From NCBI GenBank assembly GCA_018343915.1, contig JABRWF010000006.1, forward strand, positions 1,612,001 through 1,676,000: a stretch of 64,000 nucleotides of DNA. Reading direction: 5' to 3'. This document shows positions 24,015 to 34,584 of the stretch, piece after piece; position 1 is the stretch's first letter; each line of letters begins with the position of its first letter. This DNA is from Agroathelia rolfsii (lineage: Eukaryota; Basidiomycota; Agaricomycetes; Amylocorticiales; Amylocorticiaceae). A program made the translations under genes and the position numbers. Under the pieces are notes generated by a model. It did not search any database, was not told where the DNA came from, and was given only the letters and a program-made list of their open reading frames with translations.

Positions 24015-24629
24015 GTGTTTCAGTAGATTCGACACACTTTCAAAGTTCCTAGTCTAAGATGCTAATTCACAAGTGCTGCAGATGCTGCTCAACCTGATCC
24101 ACCGGCTCGCAACATTCCTCGATATTACTCCGCCCTCAAGAGGGCCCACCAAAAGAGGAAGATACCCGAGTTGAATGAGGATGACTTGGAGGAATCGTTC
24201 GTGCGAGGTTCGTGCGGTGCTCATCCGCACCTTGCACGTCGTTTTCTCATTTGCTATACGATTAATTTTGTCGTGTGTTTAGGTAGTGGGCCTGGAGGTC
24301 AATCAATTAATAAAACTGAGAATAACGTTCAGCTACTACACAAACCGACAGGCATCCGTGTGAGCTGCCAGGAGACTCGCTCTCTACAATTGAATAGGAT
24401 GTATGCTCGGAGGTTAATTATACAAAAAGTACGAAACACGGCCTGCCTTGTATTCTGAGACTCATCATGCTCAACTTCCGTACAGCTGGACCAGCTACAA
24501 AATCCCGGTTTGTCGAAAGAGGAGATGAAAAGGGCAAAGCAAATAGAAAGAGAGCGACGCCGAAGAAAGAAGGCTAAGAAGAGAGACTTGGAGAGAAAGG
24601 CGAAAGCCGAGCATTCTCAAGATAATTGA
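23493..24629 (+). CDS. LYR-GGQ fusion frame: MZM1-like plus release-factor domain
   Basis: Splicing 24011-24073 (GT-AG, 63 nt) removes the LYR stop codon and continues in frame. The full exon set is 23493-23577, 23628-23648, 23707-23862, 23917-24010, 24074-24207, 24283-24428 and 24486-24629, 259 aa. The second half is a class I release-factor domain of the MTRFR/C12orf65 type. It has GSGPGGQSINKTENNV with the catalytic GGQ, then HKPTGIRVSCQETRS, and a very basic C-terminal tail for ribosome contact (ERERRRRKKAKKRDLERKAK). Such factors rescue stalled mitochondrial ribosomes. The first in-frame ATG of the GGQ part alone is at 24171, eight codons before the domain, leaving no targeting peptide. 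A separate unseen first exon remains possible. Confidence 0.65.
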
Positions 24630-24856
24630 TCCGATATAGTGCATTACTTGTTGGTTGCATTATATTATTGAAGTATTTTTGCATGTGTTTGGATGTATTT
24701 AGTGAAGTAACTCAACTGCAATAAGAAAAGTGTGTATGAAAGTCGTCTGATCCTGATGGATCCATCATAGAAACGCGTAGACTCATTACAACCGCAGCGG
24801 TGACGCGCGCCGCTCATCTTGCATTACTATCTCTTTGTAGTCTGACCGTACTCATC

Positions 24857-26829
24857 ATGTCAGGCCTAAACTCATTGGCAACAATTATCAAGCGGTACAT
24901 TCTACAATAGTATCTCTATCCTACTACAGCATCTAATCGATCGTCGAAGGCTTGAAGCCGCGACGTCTCGCCTCGAGGACCTCGCGCAGGAGGGTAGCAT
25001 ACGCACCTCTGGACCTAGTAACGAGATTCCTGGCATCCCTCAGACAACCCATGCATCTACACCGGCAGCAGCACCAGCAGACACGGCACCTGCGTCAGCA
25101 GCAGTGTCTGCCCCGGCAGCACCTGGGGAAGAACTTGAGAGCCCTCCCGTGGTCGCTGCTTTCGATGAGAATGTCATCGATGGCAAGCTAAAGCCATTCT
25201 TGGAACTCACGCATTCGTTTGCAAGTGATTCGGTGAAGGAGCTGGTGCGTGGTATCATCAAGATAAACCAATTATTATTACATATGCCAATCTTTGGGAA
25301 CCTAGGCCGCGTTGGTTGAGAAAGAGTTCAAAGATCTGCGTTCTCTACTCCTGATCGCAGCTACATGCCAGAAGCCAGATCAGAAAACATTTGAAGAACT
25401 CTTGGTACCACTACAAGCCGACATCGAGGCAATATCTCGTTTGAAGGAGGCCAACCGAAAGGATCGAGAATGGTTTACACATCTCTCTACTATTGCCGAA
25501 GGTGCCACTGTTGTAGGGTGGGTTACAGTCGTGTGTGCATTTCTATTTCTATTTTTGCATGACACTGTCTTCATTGATTACTGCTACTCAGGAGTCCAAG
25601 CCAGGACCATATGTTGTCAATATCAAGGATTCAGCACAGTTCTATGGAAATAGGGTCATCAAGGAGTTCAAAGATAAGTCAGTTACCTCTAATTTATTCG
25701 CTTTTATCCAGTGCTGAATCAAATCATAGAGACGCTAGGCACGCGGAATGGGCCAAAGGGTATATTGCTCTCCTGGAGGAGACAAGGCTTTATATAATGA
25801 AGCATCATACCACAGGATTAGTATGGAACCCAAGAGTAAGATTGCGCTGTTGATCCTATCTCTGTCGATGCAGACTTACATCCCATTTCAATTTAGGGTA
25901 TCCCAGTATCTCAATACCAGGCGCCCTCAGCTGCGCCGGCAGTAGGTGGACCACCACCACCACCACCCCCGCCTCCTCCGGGTCCGCCTCCTCCTCCCGT
26001 ACTACCTCCAAGCGATGCTTCGTCTTCTGAACTTTCTGGAACAGCGGCTGTGTTTGCGCAGCTCAATCGCGGCGAAGACGTCACCAAGGGTCTTCGAAAA
26101 GTTGACAAAAGCGAGATGACACATAAGAATCCGGGCTTGCGGGCGAGCAGTGTCGTTTCAGCGTCTCCTTCGCCTTCTGTCGCCTCGAAACGCCCTGCGA
26201 AACCCACGAAGCCAGCTGCACTGGCGGGGAAGAAGCCGGCAAAACTTGCTCTAGAGGGCAGTAAATGGGCTGTTGTACGTCGATCAATATCAGTGACTAT
26301 CCTTAGCTTGTAACTCAGCTTTTTTGCTCTCAGGAATATCAAGAGAACGAGTCTGCTCTCACGATTGACAATGCCGAAATCAACCAGGCTGTCAATCTTT
26401 TTGGTTGCAAGAACTCTACGATTAGCATCAAGGGCAAAGTCAATGCTGTAACCTTGCGTAAGTTGGGCCGAGTTACGTGGAAGGTCTGATCATTCTCAAT
26501 TTTCTCCAGTTAATTGTACCAAGACCTCCGTGCTGGTTGAGTCAGTCGTATCTTCCATTTCCGTCACGAACTCGCCCTCCTTTGCTCTTCAGATCACTGG
26601 AAAAGCTCCTACGATTCAAATCGACACCACTGATTCTGGTCAAATCTACCTCTCGAAGGAATGTCTTGATGTGGAAATTACGACTGCTAAATGCAGCAGC
26701 ATAAACGTTAGCTTGCCGGTAGAAGGAGAGGAAGATGGTGTATTCGAAGAACAGCCTGTGCCGGAGATGCTCAAAACGGTTGTACAGAAAGGCAAACTGG
26801 TGACGACTATTGTTGAGCATGTCGGCTAA
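24857..26829 (+). CDS. SRV2: Adenylyl cyclase-associated protein (CAP/Srv2)
   Basis: Actin-monomer recycling protein that also links Ras to adenylyl cyclase in yeast. Exons are 24857-24894, 24950-25244, 25306-25530, 25592-25677, 25730-25835, 25897-26274, 26334-26457 and 26510-26829, for 523 aa. The N-terminal oligomerisation helix (RLEAATSRLEDLAQ) leads into the helical folded domain (VGWVTVESKPGPYV, EWAKGYIALLEETR). A poly-proline stretch with about ten consecutive prolines follows and would bind profilin. The CARP beta-helix domain then shows LFGCKNSTISIKGKVNAV and the final TTIVEHVG. The start is the ATG giving the conserved helix. Length and domain order are normal. Confidence 0.95.
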
Positions 26830-27242
26830 CCTAAAACAGCACATTTCCAACCTAACCACACATTTGGAATTTTTTTTGTTTTTGTTTTTTGATTTGATCT
26901 CAAACAATGGAATTCATAGCGTATTGTATCGATGACGGGTGTGATTCCTTAAAGATACTGTCGCAGAGCAAATAAGCGCTCCCGGAAGCATGTGATTTGG
27001 AAAGGGTAGTGGCTGTGCTATAATTGCCGCAATGCCGGCCCAGCCAAGTCTCGGAGAGCCAGAAGAGCGGATGTCATAATTCGGCTCTCGCATTTAGTAA
27101 ATCTCGTTGTGTTCCAGCTGAACGCTTGCTAGTACACACACTGTCGGTGTTCCACATATTCCGGACTCTACGCTCATATCCAGGTGGTGCACCGTATAAG
27201 TTTTGGAATTTCTCGGACTGTTTGAGTATCTAGTTCTATAAC
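26830..27242. other. Spacer between CAP and phosphatase genes
   Basis: These 413 bp hold the CAP 3' end and the next gene's promoter. There is a T-rich tract at 26870-26895. Open frames here are short and unsupported. Confidence 0.4.
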
Positions 27243-30200
27243 ATGGATAACCCAGGCTGGCGTGCTCGGTACCGCGCAGAGCTCGTGAGTAGTCAAGTAA
27301 TAGTTTGATGCATGAGCACTCCTGACACACTCACCTCTACAGGATAATGCTCGAGCCTCTGTGCCTCATAGAGGAGCGGATGGGAGGTGTGTGAAAAACC
27401 GAATTAGCAACTTGATTGCATAGCACCTAGCGCCTTCTAGGTATATACCCACGGAGCAAGTTGTTCTTCCACTTCCAGACAATTTCATAGGTGGATTCTC
27501 GCCCTCCTTGAACAAGGCAAACGAAGTGTCACCACAACCGCCTTCGAAATTTGGTACTATGAATACCCTTCCTTTTGATTTCCATCACGATGATGGGTCG
27601 GATTTACCTACACCATCTCTAGTCACGAGAGAAACAACAATGGAGTCCTCGAAAAGCTTGACGAGTATGAGTCCCGTAGAGCGCTCGAATGCGCTGAGAA
27701 AGTATAAAATGGTACATTGAGGTTCAAAAATGAGACAGTTCCAACATTGATATCGGTGTGATTGTAGGATCCTCCATTGCAGTTTATGGTTGGGCCGCTC
27801 CTGCGATATGACACTATTGTCAACAGTGTTTGGTATGGTGCGGTCCTAATTGTCAGTCAGTATCTAAATTTCTGCTTGAAAGCTCTAAGTCATCTAACCG
27901 GAGTTGATTCGCAGCGGCCGACTCCGGATCAGTCTATGAGCCTTATCCTAGCTTGCTTTATGAATGGGATCCCGACCAGCCACCTAAGCCGCCACGAAAA
28001 GGTCATGCGATCAAGCATTCTTTTGATTTAGGGCCACATCCTGCAGACCCGCATTCTCTGTCACCATCTTATAATGAACAACATTTCGATACATCTGAAG
28101 CTGGACCTCGGTATCAGGAACGACGGGCTCAGGGAAAAGAAATATATGTCTACATTGGAGGTGCACAGTAAGTGACATGTACACATTCCACATATGTAAT
28201 ATATTGAAATATCCTTCTGCAAATCAGGAGCACTTTCACGTTCTGGAGGTTTATGTTGGAAATTCCCTTGACGCAAAACGAGATAAAAATTCGCTATAGC
28301 ATCAACCACGGTCAAGTCCTTTACTTCTTTGTGCCCGGAGTAAATCAAAATATGCGATGGGCAGCACATTCTTGTAATGGATTTAGCGCAGGTATTAATC
28401 CTGATCACTTCCGGGGTCCTGGGTTCAACACCGGCTATGATCCTGTGTGGTCCGATTTGTTGCAGAAACATGAAGATGATCCATTCCATATGCTTATGGG
28501 AGGAGGTGATTAGCTTTATTGTGACGCGTATGTGCCACTTCCATGCCGACCTCCGAACTCTTCTAACAATGCCATTTAGCATCACACGAGAACCTGAGTT
28601 ACAAGATTGGGTCAACCAAACACAGGCTTTGGATAGACAGAACTATACTCTCACGGATGAAATCGCCGGCGCGATTGATCGGTTTTACTTCAACCATTAT
28701 TGCAGTTGCTTTAGAAGTGGGGCATTTGCACGTGCCAACAGTTCAATGTGTGTTGAAATGATTTGATCAATGCTATTGACTGGAGCACTAACTAATTCAT
28801 AGACCAATGCTCAATATGTGTGGTTAGTGTTGTTGATCCTCTTTCTGATGCCTTATTTATGATATTTTACAGATGACCACGGTAAGTTAGCCCTATTGTT
28901 AAGAATAATATTCTTGATTGATTTAGTCATCTTTTTACAGATTTAGTACGTTGATGCTTGCGGTGCTAATCCATCATAATTGCTAACTATCAACTAGATT
29001 GACGGATTCGGTAGCTGTATGAACACCCCTCATGTGCTGCGAAAGCAACGACTTACAGAACATAGATCCTGACGAATTTCAGAAGTCGCCCGTTTTCAGA
29101 ACAATTGGTGCAAGAGGATACTTCTTTTATCTGCTTTTCCAATGTTTTATCAACGGTAGGATACTCTTTCTCTTTGAGCGTATTCGATCTTACCAATGAC
29201 TTCAGTCGAGATTGATGGACTCGGTGACGATCCAAGTCGACCACATACTTTCAAATCTACCATCATAGGCTCTCGGGGTCCTTACATCGAATTGCCCTCG
29301 CACTCAGTACTTTCCTCCTTGGGTCCCAAAGTCTGGATACTGCTTTTGGATTGTCGGTACGGGGCACTTTGACTCATGTTTGATCTCACCGCTCACTGAT
29401 TTTAGAGCGGAACGAAAGAAATATCAAGTCTGTAGCGAGGAAGAATACAAAAGGGTATTCGAGCGACTTGATACTATCCCACCAGGTGTGGAGCATCTGG
29501 TAGTACAGCTGGGTTTGTCGTTGTCTCGAGTCAATCATGTGATGTAAGCTCTAAAATCCGTCTTATTTAGGTATTCCCATCGCCTATCCTCGAATGGTCA
29601 TGCTTGAGAAAGCACTAGGGTCCAAGTTTAATCCTCTCATTGCCTTGGGCAAGGCTGGTATGCTTGGACTGAGCGGTTTTGTCAACAAGTTCAACTCGGA
29701 GGCAGAGTTGCTTGATGATCTAGTGCGTTTTCAATGATCCACAATGCAATTAGCTTCTATTTATGTCAAATCGTTTAGAATGACCACTGGACCGCTGATG
29801 GGCACAAAGTTTGTCCGGTTGCTATTTCTCATATATCATCATACCGACTAGTATTTTATATAGAGAGAAAGAAATTGGTTCATACAACAAATGCAGAATT
29901 ATGCACTGTCTCGCAAGACACGCATAACATTCGTGTCTGGCGATGTTCACTGTGCGGCTGTTGGCGCGTTCAAGACTCTCAAACCCAAAGGTAAAACGGC
30001 TCGAGAGGTACCACCGGCACAAGATCATCGATACATGCTCAATGTCATTACTAGTAAGTAGTGTTGACGATGCTGAGATTTGGAGATGGTGACTCTTTTT
30101 TTTTAACGTCAGGTGCAATTGTTAACACACCGTAAGTCATTAGGCTCTTGATTTGTATTATGATTGTTTCTCTCCTAATACAGACTATAGACCTCCCACC

Positions 30201-30634
30201 GGTGTGATTATGATGGTTTCTGGCTTAGCGACCAAGACGCATAAAACCATGCATCATGTGGAAACCGATGAAATTATGGTCCGTTATGACGAACTTGGCT
30301 TTGCTGCTTTTTTTTTCGAGCTAATTATGTATGCGATACCCACATACACGCACTGGCATAACAGATTCCGCTGTTTGCGACAGAGCCTCTGCACGGCGAG
30401 TCTCGTAAACAAAAGTATATCATGGGTCACCGGAACTGGTGCAGTGTTAAATGGGATGGTGCGTCGGGCGATCTGGTATTTGACATCAGAGTCGAGCAGC
30501 AACAAGGACACGGTGTGACTACAGGGTACGAACAGCACATTCATGCATGACATTCGCCGTCCGTAACGCTAAGATAAATATACAGGTATCCTGTACGGGC
30601 GCCTCTTCCCACTTGGAACTCGTCGCCGTACTAA
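27243..30634 (+). CDS. PhoD-like metallophosphatase, many exons
   Basis: Metal-dependent phosphatase/phosphodiesterase fold of the PhoD type, in a large fungal version of about 750 aa. The first exon is 27243-27284 and the stop is at 30632-30634. Visible pieces are GPLLRYDTIVNSVWYGAVLIV and FFVPGVNQNMRWAAHSCNGF. The metal-binding motif NMCDDHDLIDGFGSYPD and the C-terminal FVSGDVHCAAVGAFKTL (GDxH) also appear. The DDHDLIDGF motif is assembled from exons of 9 nt (28873-28881), 5 nt (28941-28945) and 19 nt (28998-29016), flanked by introns 28823-28872, 28882-28940, 28946-28997 and 29017-29065. No signal peptide is seen, so a cytosolic location is likely. The substrate is unknown. Confidence 0.85.
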
Positions 30635-30889
30635 ATTCCGACACTTTCGGAAGACTTTTCATCTAATCAAGCCACGAGACTAATTGCATACATATATTCT
30701 TGGAGGATATGCATACCCTTTTCTTGTTTATTCCATATCGCCGCTGCGGCACTGACTCGTACGATCTATCATTGAACCATTAATTGCGAATTATTTATTT
30801 TTCTATGGAGCCTACACCTTCCTAATGCTGTGATCGAGAAAACTACTGGGTAACAAAATAAACGAAGGATCACGATCAATTAATCAGTA

Positions 30890-32866
30890 CTAATGCGAGT
30901 GAGTGTACATGCTCTGGTCATACTGGGAATCCTCAACTGTTCCGATCGGAACGGTCTCAACTGGCGTTCGTGCTTCAGAACTCGGCGCAACAGGATCGAC
31001 TTCTGCTGAAGGGCCAGGGGAAGGGGTATATACGTCGATGTCAACTTTTGAGAGAGGTGGAATATTACCAATTACAGAATACGAAAGTTGTTGTCCCCCA
31101 GCAGAGTTATCTGAGTGGGACACGGCAGCATCCATGTCACTGGGTAGGGCTGCGGCGGGTGTAGGAGCAGGAGAAGCTGCCTGACTATAAGATGGCGAGT
31201 CTGCGTGGCTGGGGAGATAAGGCGTACCCAGTGCACCCGACGATGTAGGTGCAGGAGAGGCTGTAGCGACTCTTGCCTTGGCAGCAGCAGCAGCGTCCTT
31301 GCGCTTGGTCCGCTTCTTGTTATCGCTATCAGCGATACCACGCTTCTGCGCCGTAGCATGCTCTTCTGCCAGACGCTGGGTGAGCTCCACCATAGCCTGC
31401 TTCTCATCCTCGACATCGAGCTCCCATTGTTCAGCCATATACTCTCCGTAGCGCTCGTAAACGGGCCGCCACGCCCGTCTGGCCGTAGCACTATCCTCAT
31501 TACCCTCCACCTTGACTGTTACAACGGGCTCACGCCCATCGAGGAGAGCATCGATATCGTCGGGCGGGGGGAACGCAAAATTCGGACCGGGGTTGATGCG
31601 CACACGCGCATCGTTGAAGAGGGAGATGGTAGGATAATATCCCAACGTCCCGTCATCAAACGGGTTTTCCTTGTGCTCCAGCCCGCCGTCTCTCGTCCGC
31701 TTCTTGTTTTTGCGCATGGCGGAGGAGGATTTGAGCGGAAGGTAGTCGTAGATATCACTGAACGCCGTACCCTGGCATTCACCGTTGACGAAAAACGCGA
31801 TGCGCGAGTCTTGAAGTTTGTTTAGTGGGCGAATTGTTTCAACTGTTGCGTTTGCGGCAGCAGCACCGTTGGAGGGCGGCGTCGATCGTGTGCGAGGGCC
31901 AGTTCCACGATTGCTACGCTCAGGTAGATTCTTGACTGTGGCAGATTTTTTGGGACTGAAGTTGATCGAAGTCGGGACGGACGCGGCAGCCTTGTTGGCG
32001 CCGCTCGAAGAGGGCGTGGTCGTCATGAGCGTACGCATCTCTTTTGTTTGGGCGTACTCGAGACTCTCAAAGTATTCCTGCCCTTTGTAGTCGATTGCGA
32101 TGCGCTCGCGTTTGACGTGGGCCGGGTCGTTCGGGTCCCGTGGGTTAGGTGGGGAGCGTGAAGGGAGGGAGATGTACATCCCCACGACGTCGCCAGTGCT
32201 GAAGGGTTTTGCATACGATTTGGGACGTGCAAGGGTGACTCTTTCGCCTGTGAGATCACGATAGCCGTAGCTGTATCCATCCATACCCACAGGGCCGTTT
32301 AAAGGGGCCTCTCGCCGTGCAAAGCCCAGCCGGACATGGCTAGCCTGGTCAACTTGAGACTGAGGCTGAGGCTTGGAGGCATCCAAGGTAGCTGTAGGTG
32401 GCTGTTTGCCGGTGTGTAGGATTTGAACCTCGATGTACCATTTACCCTGCCTCAGAGGTGCGTTGGTGCGTACGGATCTGAAGCCGTGGCTGCCTTGGAG
32501 GTTCAGTCCGTCCGGTGATATTTTGATGTTAGGGCTGCGGTCTTCCCATGAAGCACGGTAGTACTTTGGAGTAGATTCTATGGTGCGGGCGGGGAGAGCA
32601 GAGCCGGGGGGAGAGAGACCAGCTGGTGTATAACGAAAGCCGAGACGGTTGAAGACGGGCAGGACGGAGGTGTCCTGGGACGAGAAGAGGGGTAAGTCTG
32701 GGACGGCATCTGGAGGGAATATTGGATGGCGAGAGACGGACAGACGAGGACGCTGGTCGAGAGCAGATGTTTCACTGAGGGCAGTCGTGGGAGGAGCAGC
32801 CGTTGTCGCTGTCCCCGTCGCAGCGTCGACGTCGGCGGGCGAGGTACTGCGTTTCCGCTTCAGCAT
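30890..32866 (-). CDS. ASH2: COMPASS subunit ASH2 (Bre2-like), SPRY domain
   Basis: Core subunit of the Set1/COMPASS histone H3K4 methyltransferase. It is one uninterrupted exon of 658 aa, rare in this window. The SPRY region shows PKYYRASWEDRSPNIKIS, GKWYIEVQI, HVRLGFARREAPLNGPVG, DGYSYGYRDLTGERV and later GYYPTISLFNDARVRINPGP with FAFPPPDD. These match Ash2/Bre2. A basic lead (MLKRKRSTS) may be a nuclear signal. Inserts and the C-terminus are low complexity, with a Lys/Arg patch (KKRTKRKDAAAA). No PHD finger is visible. The start codon faces that of the E2 gene across 94 bp. Confidence 0.93.
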   Translation of the reverse strand: MLKRKRSTSPADVDAATGTATTAAPPTTALSETSALDQRPRLSVSRHPIFPPDAVPDLPLFSSQDTSVLPVFNRLGFRYTPAGLSPPGSALPARTIESTPKYYRASWEDRSPNIKISPDGLNLQGSHGFRSVRTNAPLRQGKWYIEVQILHTGKQPPTATLDASKPQPQSQVDQASHVRLGFARREAPLNGPVGMDGYSYGYRDLTGERVTLARPKSYAKPFSTGDVVGMYISLPSRSPPNPRDPNDPAHVKRERIAIDYKGQEYFESLEYAQTKEMRTLMTTTPSSSGANKAAASVPTSINFSPKKSATVKNLPERSNRGTGPRTRSTPPSNGAAAANATVETIRPLNKLQDSRIAFFVNGECQGTAFSDIYDYLPLKSSSAMRKNKKRTRDGGLEHKENPFDDGTLGYYPTISLFNDARVRINPGPNFAFPPPDDIDALLDGREPVVTVKVEGNEDSATARRAWRPVYERYGEYMAEQWELDVEDEKQAMVELTQRLAEEHATAQKRGIADSDNKKRTKRKDAAAAAKARVATASPAPTSSGALGTPYLPSHADSPSYSQAASPAPTPAAALPSDMDAAVSHSDNSAGGQQLSYSVIGNIPPLSKVDIDVYTPSPGPSAEVDPVAPSSEARTPVETVPIGTVEDSQYDQSMYTHSH

Positions 32867-32960
32867 CTTTGTCGTCGGTGCTCAAGCCACAGCCGCAGGC
32901 AGTAGTAGCGCCCTCAGGCCTCAGGCTTATCCATTAACCAGTACAATTGCATCGACCACC
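32867..32960. promoter_or_regulatory. 94-bp bidirectional promoter, ASH2 / E2
   Basis: The two facing start codons (32866 on minus, 32961 on plus) leave 94 bp for both 5' leaders and both promoters. No TATA-like element is obvious. Confidence 0.6.
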
Positions 32961-33957
32961 ATGACCGCCGTCAGGCTCGTCGTATTTTGTTTTGCTTGCT
33001 TGTTTATATCAACTGACATGGCATATATCCACCAGACGCATCCAGAAGGTATTGTTACACAACGATCATGAAGACGATTCATTGCTGATCATCGTGCGAG
33101 CAGGAGTTGACTGATGTCATGAACAACCCCATCGCGGTTTGTTGCTCTCGACAATTCTACTACCAGTAAAAAAAAACAAAAAAATTAATGGTCGACATCA
33201 ATGCTGTAGGGAGTCAGTGTCGACACACCAGATGGAAATCTCTTCCAGTGGAAATGCAAGATCAAGGCTGCTGTAGGCTCCTTTGGCATGATAGTACTAC
33301 CACAGACACTGATGTCGTCTTGCAGCCGGATAGCCCCTACAAAGATGGCACTTTCCACTTCAATCTGACTCTACCAGAAAACTTTCCCTTCAAGGCTCCT
33401 ACTGTATGCTTGAAATCGATATAATATAGTTCTACAAAAATCGATAATCTATCTCTTTCTCTCTCCAGGTCACTTTCACGACTAAGATCTACCACCCCGG
33501 AATCAACGAAGAGGGCCATATATGCGTCCCTATTTTGAGAAACGAGGTCAGGATGCACATATTCCATCCAGATGAGGTGCTGACTGTCATTGGCAGTGGA
33601 AGCCTTCTGTATCATTACTCTCAGGTGGGCGATCTCACAGCTCTTCTCTTCTGGGCACTCATGATGCTCATTCATATCTCATCCGATTGTTCTTTTCCAG
33701 TACTTATGATCATCCAGGATAAGGTCAACAACCCTAGTCCCGATGATCCCTTCGAGCCTGATATTGCCGCGGTATGCAATTTATGGATTCCACATGAATT
33801 TCTGTTCTGGGGATGCTCACGGCAATGTAACAGCTCCTGAAGAATGACGTGACCAAGTTCCGTGCTACGGCCAAGGAGTGGACTAAGAAGTAAGTCTGCT
33901 AGTATTCTTGTATATCGCTTGACTCATGCGAGGGTGAATATTAGATACGCGATGTAA
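32961..33957 (+). CDS. Ubiquitin-conjugating enzyme E2, HPG variant
   Basis: Class I E2 that carries ubiquitin as a thioester to E3 ligases. Exons are 32961-32974, 33036-33048, 33104-33136, 33210-33272, 33326-33403, 33469-33546, 33597-33624, 33701-33771, 33834-33889 and 33945-33957, giving 148 aa. The N-terminal helix is MTAVRRIQKELTDV. The catalytic cysteine is in NEEGHICVPILRNEWKPS and the C-terminal helix ends TKKYAM. The usual HPN motif before the active site reads HPG. Overall it resembles the UBE2D/UBE2L group, and I cannot choose between them. The first intron needs a GC donor (AG|GCTCGT) to give the conserved helix. Four exons are 14, 13, 28 and 13 nt. Confidence 0.9.
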
Positions 33958-34584
33958 TTAGCCCGCGGCGCGGGGGGGGGTATGCGAGAGGATATTAGTG
34001 CAACTTAGTGGTGGTGTTAACATAATTGTATCCATATATGATGATTTTATTTTGTTTATGATAATTCTGGATGGCGCGGGCTATCAAGGCACTTGATACG
34101 TAAGTGATACGGCTGAGAGCGGCAGAGACCTGGCCCAGAAGACGATGAAGAGCGGGAGATGATGATGGTGATGGAACAAGAGGCGCCATTTGCCGCCATT
34201 CCCAGTCGTCGTCGCTGGCCAACCTGAACCGCCATCGCGTCTCTCGTTCAACTCGACCATCGTCGTCGTCGTATACCCCTTCAGAACAGCTCACACTCAC
34301 TCACACTCCTTCTGGTAATCTCAAAGGGCGGATATCAGCACACTGTCCAGGTTCTCCGCCCGGCATATCCCCTCACTCGTCCTCGTGTTCCCCACGTTGC
34401 TTGCCTATTATTCTCCTGTGAATACTACTGGGTCCATTCTCGGCCGCAAAACATATACCATATCATTTGCCCAAAACTATACCCCTTGGGCCAGAAACCA
34501 GATAGGCAACAGCAGCAGACAGCGTAGCATCATTCGGAATCCCCCCCCCTGCGTGTGAGACTTAGCGAGCTGTCAGACTGAACC
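33958..34584. other. Spacer and 5' leader of the large protein gene
   Basis: 627 bp with a G run near 33971-33979, CGT/CAT trinucleotide patches around 34200-34280 and a C run at 34541-34549. These look like simple-sequence drift. A 101-aa minus-strand frame (33995-34300) has no recognisable content. Confidence 0.4.

Noticed and set aside
33995..34300. 101-aa minus-strand frame
   Set aside because: Driven by CGT/CAT trinucleotide patches; no conserved motif.
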